A stretch of 64,000 bases of DNA from positions 1 to 64,000 of the forward strand of contig JAAZXY010000001.1 in the NCBI GenBank assembly GCA_014239855.1, written 5' to 3'. A program made the translations under genes and the position numbers. Numbering within the stretch: position 1 is the first letter of the stretch; each line of letters begins with the position of its first letter. This document shows, in pieces, positions 15,555-23,944 of this stretch. The notes beneath the pieces were generated by a model, which saw only the letters and a program-made list of their open reading frames with translations, was not told where the DNA came from and did no database searches. The DNA comes from Acidimicrobiales bacterium (GTDB lineage: Bacteria; Actinomycetota; Acidimicrobiia; Acidimicrobiales; MedAcidi-G1).

Positions 15555-15734
15555 TCAGTCGACGTCGACGGCCTGACGGCCGGCGTACCAGCCGCAGTTC
15601 CCGCAGATGCGGTGCGGACGCTTGGTGGCGCTGCAACGCGGGCAGGAGCTACGTGAGGCGCGGCCCAGGGTCCAGGCAGCCGCCTTGCGGCTCCGGCCCT
15701 TGGCCTTGGAGGTCTTCTTCTTGGGGACGGCCAT
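15555..15734 (-). CDS. rpmF: 50S ribosomal protein L32
   Basis: 59 aa, starting MAVPKKKTSKAKGRSRKAAA, the typical basic N-terminus of L32. The zinc-binding form is kept: CPRC (31-34) and CGNC (44-47). ATG at 15734 with GAGGAA about 6 bases upstream. It lies between yceD and plsX, the conserved arrangement in which L32 and fatty-acid synthesis are co-transcribed. Confidence 0.96.
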   Translation of the reverse strand: MAVPKKKTSKAKGRSRKAAAWTLGRASRSSCPRCSATKRPHRICGNCGWYAGRQAVDVD

Positions 15735-15881
15735 CGTCGGTTCCTCGGAGGCGTCGAACGTCGGGGCGGTGCACCCGACTGCGGTCGATCGGCCGGAGGC
15801 GGTGAACCCGCCCCGGGCGACTTGACGAGGCTAGCGGGACGGTCACCGAACCGGTACCGCCACACCTGCGTGACCCCTGAC

Positions 15882-16478
15882 TCAGGAATCGAACTCCTCG
15901 GAGGATCGGAGGACGTCGAGCGCCGCCCACCGGGGATCGGTGGCCGACGTCGCGTCGGGACCGTCGTCTCCGGCCTCACCCGCTGTGTCTCCAGCGGCAC
16001 CGTCCAGAGAATCGCCAGCCGGAAATCGGTCGGGATCGGGACCGGCACAATCGTCGGAGCACAGGGGCGACAGCGGAATGGCCAACAGGACGGCGTCACG
16101 GACGACCGGCTCCACATCGGCCTCATCGTCGCCCAGAGGGTAGGCATCACCCGATTCGCCGACCGTCCCGTCGCCACCGCGACCCGTGGACGACGGGTCA
16201 CCGGAGCCGGCCGACAGGACCTCGTGCAACCGCAGGTCGAGGTGTCCACCCACCTCGTCGAGGCACCGGCGACAGGGGCCGACCCATGAGGCACGCACCG
16301 AGCCGGTGACCACCACGTCGGGTCCACGTGCCTCGGCCTCCAGGTCAACGTCGACCCGGCCATCGACCACCAGCACGTCACCGACGCCCAGATCATCGAG
16401 TTGGACCGTCCGTTGGACCAGCCGGGGATCAGCCCGGCGGCGTAGGACGGCCAGCGGGATCCGCAGGCCGTCGTCCAC
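15882..16478 (-). CDS. yceD: YceD/DUF177 family protein
   Basis: 198 aa from a GTG at 16478, one base after the stop of the upstream coiled-coil gene. YceD proteins almost always precede rpmF and are linked to 23S rRNA accumulation. Expected features are present: GSVRASWVGPCRRCLDEV near the middle with the CxxC pair, and a second Cys pair in CSDDC. The C-terminal 50 residues are an acidic low-complexity linker ending in WAALDVLRSSEEFDS, the typical 'DPRWAALxxL' tail. The frame is open far upstream, but only the GTG start avoids overlap. Confidence 0.92.
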   Translation of the reverse strand: MDDGLRIPLAVLRRRADPRLVQRTVQLDDLGVGDVLVVDGRVDVDLEAEARGPDVVVTGSVRASWVGPCRRCLDEVGGHLDLRLHEVLSAGSGDPSSTGRGGDGTVGESGDAYPLGDDEADVEPVVRDAVLLAIPLSPLCSDDCAGPDPDRFPAGDSLDGAAGDTAGEAGDDGPDATSATDPRWAALDVLRSSEEFDS

Positions 16479-16479
16479 C

Positions 16480-17166
16480 TCAGGAGCCCTCGGCGTCCTG
16501 GTCGAAGAAGCCGGCACCCGGGCGTACCGGGGCGGTGCCCGACGCATGTGCCTCGTCGACCGCCCGGACGGCCTCGGCCGCCTCGGTGGCCCGTCGTTCC
16601 CGATCCCGGTCCAGCACCGTCTCCTGCAGACGACGTCGGCCCTGCGAGATGGCGTCCTGCGTGCTGCCCAGCAGCACCTCGAAGCTGGCCAACTTCTGAT
16701 CGCAGTAGTCCTCGGTCTCGCGACGCATCCGACGGGTTTCCTCGCGAGCCGTCTCGACCAGTTGGCGGGCCCGTTGCTCCGCGGTACGGACCACCTCGGT
16801 GCGCTGCACGAGACGCTCGGCCCGGGCACGGGCCAGTTCCAGGATCTCGTCACCCTCGCGCCGGACCTTGCCCAGGAACTCCTCGCGCTCCTTGAGCAGC
16901 CACCGGGCCGCCCGGAGCTCCTCGGGGAGCCGGGCCGACGCCTCGTCGAGCAGGCCGAGAAGTTCTTCCTTGTTGACCATCGACGACGCCGACAGCGGCA
17001 TGGGTCGAGCGTTGGACACCACCTCGTGCAACTGACGCAGGATCGCCTCGATCTGCGGCGGTCGGTACGGATCAGGAGCAGTTGGCGTCGGCTCGGCGAC
17101 CCGCGGAACAGACTCCGACCCGCCGGCGATCGGGTCGCCCATGGGATCAGCCATCGGGTCGCTCAC
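16480..17166 (-). CDS. DivIVA-like coiled-coil protein (SepIVA-like)
   Basis: 228 aa from a GTG that overlaps the coaD stop (GTGA). Residues 45-190 are a continuous coiled coil (LLDEASARLPEELRAARWLLKEREEFLGKVRREGDEILELARARAE onward in pieces), resembling DivIVA-domain and ATP-synthase b-like proteins. In Mycobacterium the septation factor SepIVA (Rv2927c) sits directly beside the DUF177 gene (Rv2926c), rnc and fpg, so synteny supports that assignment. The N-terminus SDPMADPMGDPI is a tetrapeptide repeat. Likely a membrane-associated scaffold for polar or septal wall growth; orthology is inferred from context, not measured. Confidence 0.8.
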   Translation of the reverse strand: MSDPMADPMGDPIAGGSESVPRVAEPTPTAPDPYRPPQIEAILRQLHEVVSNARPMPLSASSMVNKEELLGLLDEASARLPEELRAARWLLKEREEFLGKVRREGDEILELARARAERLVQRTEVVRTAEQRARQLVETAREETRRMRRETEDYCDQKLASFEVLLGSTQDAISQGRRRLQETVLDRDRERRATEAAEAVRAVDEAHASGTAPVRPGAGFFDQDAEGS

Positions 17167-17642
17167 CCGTCGAGCCGACCCTCGAGACGAAGCCGGACCG
17201 CCTCGGGCACCATGTCGCTCACGTCCCCACCGAGGCGAGCCACCTCGCGGATGAGGCGGGAGGCCAGGAACGAGCGCCGGGACGCCGTGGGCAGGAAGAG
17301 GGTCTGCACCCCGGAGATGGCCGCATTCATCTGGGCCATCTGGAGTTCGCTCTCGAAGTCCGAGACGGCACGGAGGCCCTTGATGATGAAGTGGGCCCCC
17401 ACTTCGGTGGCCAGGTTCACCACCAGGCCGTCGAACATGGTGGTCCGGACGTTGGCCAGATGCTCGAAGCATTCGTCGAGCAGAGCCATCCGTTCCTCGA
17501 GGTCGAACAGGCCACCACCCTTGGACGGGTTGATGAGGGCGGCCACCACCACCTCGTCGAAGAGGCCGGCCGCCGTCTCGACCATCTCGACGTGGCCGTT
17601 GTGGACGGGGTCGAACGAACCGGGATACAGCACTCGGGTCAC
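17163..17642 (-). CDS. coaD: Phosphopantetheine adenylyltransferase CoaD
   Basis: 159 aa. Fourth step of coenzyme A synthesis (4'-phosphopantetheine + ATP to dephospho-CoA). Nucleotidyltransferase motif HNGH (14-17) within YPGSFDPVHNGH, substrate loop IIKGLRAVSDFESELQMAQMN, and the C-terminal SRRSFLASRLIREVARLGGD. The GTG at 17642 is preferred over an ATG 7 codons upstream because the GGGGAGAGG between them forms the ribosome-binding site, and the shorter form matches family length. Coupled to rsmD upstream (49 bases) and to the SepIVA-like gene downstream. Confidence 0.96.
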   Translation of the reverse strand: MTRVLYPGSFDPVHNGHVEMVETAAGLFDEVVVAALINPSKGGGLFDLEERMALLDECFEHLANVRTTMFDGLVVNLATEVGAHFIIKGLRAVSDFESELQMAQMNAAISGVQTLFLPTASRRSFLASRLIREVARLGGDVSDMVPEAVRLRLEGRLDG

Positions 17643-17691
17643 GGGTTCGCCACCTCTCCCCAATCTTGGCCATCGTTCGGTCGACCGCAGC

Positions 17692-18288
17692 TCATGCCGG
17701 ATCCGACTCCGGTCGGAGCAGCGTCACCACGGTACCCGCGGCACGGCGACAGGAATCGACATCCCAGCGGGGACCGGCGTCGATCTCACGATCCGATTCG
17801 ACGACGACCATCCCGTCGGCGGCCACCACCTCGACCATGGCCTCCAGGAGATCGGCCCAGCCGTCGAAGTCGTACGGGGGGTCGAGGAGGACGAGGTCCC
17901 ACGGGCCGGCCGCCGAGCCGGTACCACTACCGCTACCGGCGCTCAACCAGCCGGGACCGTCGGCCAGCACCACGGTGGCCCGATCAGCCAGGTCACAGGT
18001 GTCGAGGTTGGCTTCCACGAGGGCCACCGCATCCCGGGCCCGCTCCACGAAGGTGGCGTTCGCCGCTCCACGGGACAGGGCCTCGATGCCCAACGCCCCG
18101 GTGCCGGCGAACAGGTCGAGAACCCGGGCGTCGACCACCGCGCCGCGGCTGTGCAGTGCGTTGAACATGGACTCGCGTACCCGGTCGGTCGTGGGGCGAA
18201 CCGACACGCCGCCTCGCCTGCCGGCAGAGGTTGCGCCATCCGGGGCAGCCAACCGCCGACCACGGGCGGTTCCGGCCACGACGCGCAC
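17692..18288 (-). CDS. rsmD: 16S rRNA (guanine966-N2)-methyltransferase RsmD
   Basis: 198 aa. Rossmann methyltransferase that modifies G966 of 16S rRNA. S-adenosylmethionine motif LFAGTGALGIEAL (59-71) and catalytic DPPY (136-139), preceded by RPTTDRVRESMFNAL, the family signature. An 18-residue Gly/Ser insertion (GSGSGTGSAAG) sits before DPPY. GTG start with CATGAT 6 bases upstream, a weak form of the leaderless pattern. The rsmD-coaD pairing is universal in actinobacteria. Confidence 0.95.
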   Translation of the reverse strand: MRVVAGTARGRRLAAPDGATSAGRRGGVSVRPTTDRVRESMFNALHSRGAVVDARVLDLFAGTGALGIEALSRGAANATFVERARDAVALVEANLDTCDLADRATVVLADGPGWLSAGSGSGTGSAAGPWDLVLLDPPYDFDGWADLLEAMVEVVAADGMVVVESDREIDAGPRWDVDSCRRAAGTVVTLLRPESDPA

Positions 18289-18294
18289 ACGCTC

Positions 18295-18300
18295 ATCATG
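18295..18300 (-). promoter_or_regulatory. Possible leaderless -10 (CANNNT type) for rsmD-coaD
   Basis: CATGAT on the minus strand, 6 bases before the GTG at 18288. The same hexamer at the same distance occurs at two other genes (26187 and 41727). Confidence 0.35.
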
Positions 18301-18368
18301 GCAGGGGCGCCAGCCGGAACCCCATCACGGCGAGACCCCATCCTCCAAGATCCGATTCCGACGCGGGC

Positions 18369-18374
18369 TAGGTT
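18369..18374 (+). promoter_or_regulatory. Candidate leaderless -10
   Basis: TAGGTT, 6 bases before the GTG at 18381. Confidence 0.5.
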
Positions 18375-18380
18375 CAGCCC

Positions 18381-18569
18381 GTGCGGGCACCCGAGACCAT
18401 CATCTGCGTCGACTGCGGGGGAACCTGTCATCTCCTCCCCCACCCGGAGACCGAGTTCGAGCCGGGTGACCCGGTGGCCTACCGGTGCGCCGACTGCATG
18501 GACCGTTGGGACCTCGTGACACCTGACGAGGACGACAGCGGTCGAGGCGACGAGCCCTCCGGCTTCTGA
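18381..18569 (+). CDS. Small zinc-ribbon-like protein
   Basis: 62 aa, GTG start. CVDC (9-12), a further Cys at 16 and CADC (36-39) suggest a one-zinc ribbon; between them is a His/Pro/Glu-rich segment, and the tail is acidic. Divergent from rsmD. A TAGGTT hexamer 6 bases before the start supports that it is a real, leaderless gene. I do not recognise a named family; small Cys4 proteins of this kind are often nucleic-acid or regulatory adaptors, but nothing here shows the role. Confidence 0.7.
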   Translation: MRAPETIICVDCGGTCHLLPHPETEFEPGDPVAYRCADCMDRWDLVTPDEDDSGRGDEPSGF

Positions 18570-18599
18570 CCGGGACTTCCGGCGAACCACCCGCCGGGT

Positions 18600-19265
18600 T
18601 CAGTGCTGCGGGTCCCTCCACATGACGGGGACCGTCGGCCCACCCTCGACAGCCACCTCACCGGTCACCACGAACCCGTGGCGCTCGTAGAGAGGCACGT
18701 TGTCGGGGTGGGAGGACTGGAGGTGGGCGCCCATCCCCTCGGCGTCGCAGCGATCCGTCACCTCGGTGATCAGTGCCGAGGCCAGGCCGTGGCCCCGGGC
18801 CGACGCCAGCGTGCCCACGAGGAAGAGGTACCAGTTCGGCGTGGCCGGCGAGGCGGCGAAGAGGGGCATGAGGGCCTCGATGCGTGCCGCCATGACGTCC
18901 TCACCGAGGGCCAGCGAGTTGACGGCCCGGGTCATGGAGGGGTCGGGCTGCGGGTCATCGGGTCCGTGCGGGGCGAGCCAGATGGCGGCCGCCCCGATCC
19001 GTCCGTCGGGCCCGTCGGCCACCAGGACGTGGTCGATCCCCCGGCCGCCCAGGATCCGATTGGCCATGAAGGCGGTGAGCAGTGCCCCGTGGCGGTCCGA
19101 CGGCCCCCGGGGAGGCTCGGACGCCGAGCCCTCGCCGAAGATGAACCCCATCACCGGATCGTCGTGGAAGGCCTCGGCCAGCACCGCCACCACCGCCGGC
19201 AGGTCCCGGTCGGTCGCCTCGCGCACCGTCACGCCACCGCTGCCCCTGGTCATTCCATCAGCCAT
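18600..19265 (-). CDS. GNAT-family N-acetyltransferase
   Basis: 221 aa from the ATG at 19265; a GGGGAGGA ribosome-binding site directly upstream decides against the GTG six codons earlier. GNAT fold with the acetyl-CoA loop region LVGTLASARGHGLASALITEV (V/I-x-x-x-x-R-G-x-G-x-A) and a C-terminal LYERHGFVVTGE. N-terminal half contains MTRAVNSLALGEDVMAARIEALM, similar to uncharacterised actinobacterial acetyltransferases. Follows recG by 30 bases and is probably co-transcribed. Substrate unknown. Confidence 0.9.
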   Translation of the reverse strand: MADGMTRGSGGVTVREATDRDLPAVVAVLAEAFHDDPVMGFIFGEGSASEPPRGPSDRHGALLTAFMANRILGGRGIDHVLVADGPDGRIGAAAIWLAPHGPDDPQPDPSMTRAVNSLALGEDVMAARIEALMPLFAASPATPNWYLFLVGTLASARGHGLASALITEVTDRCDAEGMGAHLQSSHPDNVPLYERHGFVVTGEVAVEGGPTVPVMWRDPQH

Positions 19266-19295
19266 CGGCGCATCCTCCCCCACCGGAGCCCCCGG

Positions 19296-21476
19296 TCACG
19301 ATTTGAGGAGGAACGCCGACTCGTCGGCTCCCAGGAACAGGTCGACCTCGTCGGCCAGTTCGGGGTGGGCATCCAGCCCGGAGCCGTCACCCACCAGGTC
19401 GATGGCCACCTCGCGGGCCGCCTCCACCCATTCGCGGTCCCGGCGCAGCGAGGCCAGACGCAGGTCGTTGCGACCCTTCTGCCGCTCACCCATGATCGTG
19501 CCCTCGCCCCGGAGGTCCAGGTCCACCTCGGCCAGTTCGAACCCGTCGGTGGTCCGAACCAGGGCCTTCAGGCGCTCCTCGGCATCCGGCGTGGGTGCCT
19601 CGCCGACCAGAAAGCAGCGGCTGACATGGGCGCCACGACCCACCCGACCCCGGAGCTGGTGGAGCTGCGCTATGCCGAACCGGGCCGCGTCGAGCACCAC
19701 CATCACCGTGGCGTTGGGGACGTCGACGCCCACCTCGATGACCGTGGTGGCCACCAGCACGTCAAGATCACCAGACCGGAAGAGGCGCATCGTCTCCTCC
19801 TTGTCGGCCCGGCCGACCCGACCGTGGAGCAGTCCGACCCGGAGGTCGGACAACACCCCGGTGGACAGTTCGGCGAACGCCTCCTCGGCTGAGCGCGCCT
19901 GGAGGGCATCGGACTCGTCGATGAGCGGACACACCACGTAGGCCTGACGGCCGGCAGCCACCTCGTCGAGCACGGCCGGCCAGACCGCCTCCTCCTCGGC
20001 CACCCACGCGGTGTCGATCGGGGTGCGGCCCGGCGGCATCTCGTCGAGCACCGACACGTCCAGGTCGCCGTAGACGGTCATGGCCGCCGTACGCGGAATC
20101 GGGGTGGCCGTCATGACCAGGACGTCGGGGGCCGTGCCGTCACGGTTCTTCTCCCGGAGGGCCGCCCGCTGCTCCACGCCGAACCGGTGCTGCTCATCGA
20201 TGACCACCACGCCGAGCGAACCGAACTCCACCCCTTCCTGGATCAGGGCGTGGGTCCCGATGAGGATGTCGACCCCACCGGCCACCAACTGGGAGGCGAT
20301 GCGACGCCGCTCGGCGGCCGTGGTCCGGTTGGTCAGGAGGTCCACCTTCAACGGTCGATGCCCCAGGAGGGTCGCCGGATCGGGAACGGTCATGCCGTCC
20401 AGGAGTTCCGCCACCCCGAGGTGGTGCTGTTCGGCCAGCACCTCGGTGGGGGCCATGAACGCCCCCTGACGGCCACCCCGAACCGCGGTCAACAGGGCGG
20501 TCACCGCCACCACGGTCTTTCCCGAACCCACGTCGCCCTGCAGGAGTCGGTGCATGGGACCCGGTCGGGTCAGGTCACCGGCGATCTCGGCGATGGTGCG
20601 GCGCTGTGCCCCCGTCAGCTCGAAGCCGAGGCGGTCGTGGAACTCGGCCACCACGTCGGTGCCGCCAGGGTCATCTCCGATCGGACCCGAAGGGTGGGCA
20701 ATGCCCACCGACGTCCGCTCCAGCTCCACCTTGCGACGCACCAGGGCCATCTGGATGCGAAGCAACTCGTCGAACACCAGGCGGCGGCGAGCCTCGGACA
20801 TCTCGGCCATCGACTCCGGTCGGTGGATGGCCCGGTAGGCGTCGGAGCGGTCCATGAACCGGAAGCCGGCCCGCACCTCGCCGGGCACGGGGTCCGACAG
20901 GCCCCGGACGGCCATGGTGCGACGAAGGGCCTCACCCACGAAGGAATCGACGTCCCAACTGTGGAGGCCGGCGGTCTCGGACTGCGGATAGACGGCGACG
21001 ATTCGGCCCGTCCGGTCGCCGATCAGGTCCACGACCGGGCCCACCATCTGGAGGTCGCCCTGGTAGTCGTCGGCCTTGCCGAACACCACGGCCTGCATGC
21101 CCTCCAGCAACTGACGTTCCCGCCAGGGCTGGTTGAAGAAGGTCAGCTTGAGGCGGCCCGTCTCGTCCGACGCCCGGACCTCGACGAGCGACCGGCCCTT
21201 TCGGGTCCGGCGAGCAGTGACCCGGTCGATCCGGACCAGCACCATGCCCTCGGACCCCGGCTGGAGTTGGGCGACCGTCGCCTCACGACTGCGATCCAGA
21301 TAGCGGCGCGGATAGAAACCCAGCAGGTCCAGGATCGACCGGATCTCCACGGCGGCCAGGGCCTTCGCCTTGGCCTCACCCACGCCGTTCAGATCGGTGA
21401 CCGACCGACCGGCCAACTCCCGGAGGGTGATGCCCTTGTCCGGGGGGGGTAGGTCGGCGGGGAGCGGGTCGACCAC
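19296..21476 (-). CDS. recG: ATP-dependent DNA helicase RecG
   Basis: 726 aa. Branch-migration helicase that regresses stalled forks. N-terminal wedge domain with OB fold (about 60-160), superfamily 2 motor with Walker A GDVGSGKT (314-321), DEQH box (VVIDEQHRFG), TATPIPRT, and the RecG-specific C-terminal region with RGRVGRG and GEGTIMGERQKGR. GTG start 12 bases after the fakA stop. The fakA-recG order beside rpmB is the common Gram-positive arrangement. Confidence 0.97.
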   Translation of the reverse strand: MVDPLPADLPPPDKGITLRELAGRSVTDLNGVGEAKAKALAAVEIRSILDLLGFYPRRYLDRSREATVAQLQPGSEGMVLVRIDRVTARRTRKGRSLVEVRASDETGRLKLTFFNQPWRERQLLEGMQAVVFGKADDYQGDLQMVGPVVDLIGDRTGRIVAVYPQSETAGLHSWDVDSFVGEALRRTMAVRGLSDPVPGEVRAGFRFMDRSDAYRAIHRPESMAEMSEARRRLVFDELLRIQMALVRRKVELERTSVGIAHPSGPIGDDPGGTDVVAEFHDRLGFELTGAQRRTIAEIAGDLTRPGPMHRLLQGDVGSGKTVVAVTALLTAVRGGRQGAFMAPTEVLAEQHHLGVAELLDGMTVPDPATLLGHRPLKVDLLTNRTTAAERRRIASQLVAGGVDILIGTHALIQEGVEFGSLGVVVIDEQHRFGVEQRAALREKNRDGTAPDVLVMTATPIPRTAAMTVYGDLDVSVLDEMPPGRTPIDTAWVAEEEAVWPAVLDEVAAGRQAYVVCPLIDESDALQARSAEEAFAELSTGVLSDLRVGLLHGRVGRADKEETMRLFRSGDLDVLVATTVIEVGVDVPNATVMVVLDAARFGIAQLHQLRGRVGRGAHVSRCFLVGEAPTPDAEERLKALVRTTDGFELAEVDLDLRGEGTIMGERQKGRNDLRLASLRRDREWVEAAREVAIDLVGDGSGLDAHPELADEVDLFLGADESAFLLKS

Positions 21477-21488
21477 GGTCGCCGGGTG

Positions 21489-23168
21489 CTACTCGATGCC
21501 CAGGTAGTACGGATACAGCGGCTGGCCGCCGTCGTGCACCTCGACCTCGACATCGGGGTGTTCCTCGCCCAACCAGGCCACCACGGCGGCCGTCGTGGCC
21601 TCGTCGGCGTCCTCGCCGGCGATGATCGTCACGATCTCGTGGTCGGCGGCCACCAACGCATCGAGCAGGCCGGTGGTGGCGTCGAACGCCGAGCCGGCCA
21701 CCACGCGGATCTTCCCCCCGGTCAGCCCGAGGTGGTCGCCGTCGGAAATGTCGCCCACGTCGCTGCCCGAGTCACGGACCGCCACGGTCACCTCGCCGGC
21801 CACCACGGCGTCGGCCGCCGCGGCCATCGAGGCCAGGTTGTCGTCCGCGGTGCCCTGCGGGTCGTACTCCAGCAGCGAGGCGAAGCCCTCGGTGATGCCC
21901 CGGGTGGGCACCACCCGGACCGACTTGTCGGTCTGGGCGTCGACCTGGCCGGCCACCGCGATGATGTTCCCGTTGTTGGGAAGCAGCACCACCTCGTCGG
22001 CCGGGACGGCCTCCACGGCGGCCAGCAGGTCGGCCGTCGAGGGGTTCATGGACTGCCCGCCGAGCACCACACGGCGCACGCCGAGGGACCGGAAGATGTC
22101 GCGGATGCCGGGGCCGTTGGCCACCGCGACCACCGCACAGGGAACGGGTTGGCCCACGTCCCCGAGGTCGGCGGCCATCGAGTCGCGCACCCAGGCCTGC
22201 TCCTCGACCTGTTCGCGGACCTCGTCGAAAAGGTCGGTGACCCGGATCCGGTAGGGACGTCCCACGGCGATGCCGGCCTCGATCGCCCCACCGATGTCGT
22301 CGGTGTGGACGTGGCAGTTCCAGACGCCGTCACCACCCACCACGACAATGGAGTCACCGAGGGCGGCCCACGCCGTCTTGAAGCCGTCCACCGCGTCGTC
22401 CGGGGCGTCCAGGAAGTACATGACCTCGTACTGCGTGCCCAGGTCGGCCCCGTCTCCCGACTGGTGGGCGTCGGGTCGGTCAACGGCCAGGAGCGGCGCC
22501 TCGACCTCGACCGGTTCCGGGAGTGGCCGCCCGTCGATGGTCGTGAGCGCCGCGTCCAGGAGAAGCAGGAATCCGCTTCCCCCGGCGTCCACGACACCTG
22601 CCTCGGCCAGCACGGGAAGGAGTTCAGGTGTCCGGGCCAGGCTCTCGCCCCCGGCCACCCGGGCCGCCTCGGCCACGCCCAACAGGTCGGCCCCGGTGTC
22701 GGCGGCCACCACGGCCGCCTCCGATGACTCCCGGACCACGGTCAGGATCGTTCCCTCCACCGGCGTCATGACCGCCCCGTAGGCCGCGGTCGACGCAGCG
22801 GCCAACCCGTCGGCCAGCAGGCGTCCGTCGATGACGCCCGCTCGGGCCTCGGGATCCCCCGCCGGCGAGAACACCGCCGACAACCCTCGGAGGACCTGGG
22901 AGAGGATCACTCCTGAGTTGCCTCGGGCACCCATCAACGAGCCGTGGGCAATGGCGGCGGCCACCGCATCCAGATCAGCGTCCTCGTCGATGGCGTCGAG
23001 GTCGGCACACACCGACTCGACGGTCATCGTCATGTTCGAACCGGTGTCCCCGTCGGGCACCGGATAGACGTTCAGGAGATTGAGGGTCGACCGGTGGGCG
23101 AGCAGGGCATCGCGGAAGGTGCCCATGACAGCGCGCAGCCCGGCAGCGTCCAGAGAGGAGGCGATCAC
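21489..23168 (-). CDS. fakA: DAK2-domain kinase-like protein (FakA/YloV family)
   Basis: 559 aa from the GTG at 23168. ATP-binding subunit of the fatty acid kinase complex, which works with a FakB fatty-acid-binding partner. DhaL/DAK2 nucleotide domain with Mg-binding PVPDGDTGSNM (36-46) and GARGNSGVILSQ; middle domain; C-terminal domain ending in the family-specific YPYYLGIE. In some actinobacteria this gene is annotated only as a DAK2 fusion protein and the FakB partner is remote; none is seen here. Start set by TACGCT 8 bases upstream. Divergent from rpmB. Confidence 0.92.
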   Translation of the reverse strand: MIASSLDAAGLRAVMGTFRDALLAHRSTLNLLNVYPVPDGDTGSNMTMTVESVCADLDAIDEDADLDAVAAAIAHGSLMGARGNSGVILSQVLRGLSAVFSPAGDPEARAGVIDGRLLADGLAAASTAAYGAVMTPVEGTILTVVRESSEAAVVAADTGADLLGVAEAARVAGGESLARTPELLPVLAEAGVVDAGGSGFLLLLDAALTTIDGRPLPEPVEVEAPLLAVDRPDAHQSGDGADLGTQYEVMYFLDAPDDAVDGFKTAWAALGDSIVVVGGDGVWNCHVHTDDIGGAIEAGIAVGRPYRIRVTDLFDEVREQVEEQAWVRDSMAADLGDVGQPVPCAVVAVANGPGIRDIFRSLGVRRVVLGGQSMNPSTADLLAAVEAVPADEVVLLPNNGNIIAVAGQVDAQTDKSVRVVPTRGITEGFASLLEYDPQGTADDNLASMAAAADAVVAGEVTVAVRDSGSDVGDISDGDHLGLTGGKIRVVAGSAFDATTGLLDALVAADHEIVTIIAGEDADEATTAAVVAWLGEEHPDVEVEVHDGGQPLYPYYLGIE

Positions 23169-23176
23169 GGTGGACG

Positions 23177-23182
23177 AGCGTA
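23177..23182 (-). promoter_or_regulatory. Candidate leaderless -10 for fakA-recG
   Basis: TACGCT on the minus strand, 8 bases before the GTG at 23168. Confidence 0.5.
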
Positions 23183-23333
23183 GCCAGCGGCAACCGGCGG
23201 CAACCGGAACGGGCCCGTCGGGCCACCACCGGGTGACCAACGGGTGACCAACGGCGCAGCGGTCGACGACGATGTCGGCCTCCCACGGTTGGAGACCCCC
23301 TACAGGTCGCCCTAGCCTTACGACGTTGTCGAG

Positions 23334-23354
23334 ACCGGTCCAAGACCGACCGGT
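23334..23354 (+). promoter_or_regulatory. Hairpin in the rpmB leader
   Basis: ACCGGTC (23334-23340) pairs perfectly with GACCGGT (23348-23354) across a 7-base loop, ending 20 bases before the rpmB ATG. Upstream lies TAGCCT at about 23313. Candidate autoregulatory or stabilising leader element. Confidence 0.45.
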
Positions 23355-23374
23355 CCCCCTATCGAGGTGTTGTT

Positions 23375-23569
23375 ATGGCGTCCGTCTGTGAAATCTGCGG
23401 CAAGAAGCCCTGGTTCGGTAAGTCCCTGAGCCACTCCCACCGGCGGACCAACCGTCGCTGGAACCCGAACATCCAGCGCGTGCGTGCCGTGGTGGGCAAG
23501 TCCACCAGGCGCATGAACGTCTGCACCGGCTGCATCAAGGCCGGCAAGGTCGTCAAGGCCGGCAGCTGA
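23375..23569 (+). CDS. rpmB: 50S ribosomal protein L28
   Basis: 64 aa. Starts [12 protein letters not shown] and continues with the L28 core [18 protein letters not shown]; ends [15 protein letters not shown]. Zinc-binding type with CEIC (5-8) and CTGC (51-54). GAGGTG about 5 bases before the ATG. Its leader is about 60 bases and holds a hairpin, unlike the leaderless genes around it. Divergent from fakA, as in Bacillus and many actinobacteria. Confidence 0.96.
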   Translation: MASVCEICGKKPWFGKSLSHSHRRTNRRWNPNIQRVRAVVGKSTRRMNVCTGCIKAGKVVKAGS

Positions 23570-23596
23570 GCCGGTCGACGGGCGCTGAGGGCTGAC

Positions 23597-23821
23597 ATGC
23601 AGGGTGTGGTCAAGTCATACGACCCGGGCACCGGCGACGGCGTGGTGATCCGCGAGACCGATCTGGCCGAGTTCGATCTGGCCGACGGCGCACTCGACGG
23701 TTCCGTGTTCCGCATGCTCCGACAGGGGCAGCGCGTCCTGTTCGTCCTCGACGACGACGAGCGGGCCACCTCGCTCTCGCTGGGTTCCGAGGTCGACATG
23801 GGCACTCCCGACATCGGCTGA
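23597..23821 (+). CDS. Small cold-shock-domain-like protein
   Basis: 74 aa. The start MQGVVKSYDPGTGDGVVI mirrors the first two beta strands of cold-shock proteins (G.VK.FD...GFGFI), but the RNA-binding aromatic residues of RNP1/RNP2 are replaced (DGVVI instead of FGFI). It continues with GSVFRMLRQGQRVLFVLDDD, fitting strands 4-5 of an OB fold. Follows rpmB by 27 bases and is likely in the same transcript. Probably a divergent OB-fold protein that may have lost classical single-strand binding. Not a standard Csp. Confidence 0.75.
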   Translation: MQGVVKSYDPGTGDGVVIRETDLAEFDLADGALDGSVFRMLRQGQRVLFVLDDDERATSLSLGSEVDMGTPDIG

Positions 23822-23944
23822 CTTCCGACCGTCCTCCCCCCGGAACCGGTGACCGGTTCCATTGACCGGAGTCACACCGTCTGGCGCGCGGTTCGCACCC
23901 ACTGATGTGGCATCGTCATGGCACGCCCACGAGCAAGGGAATCC

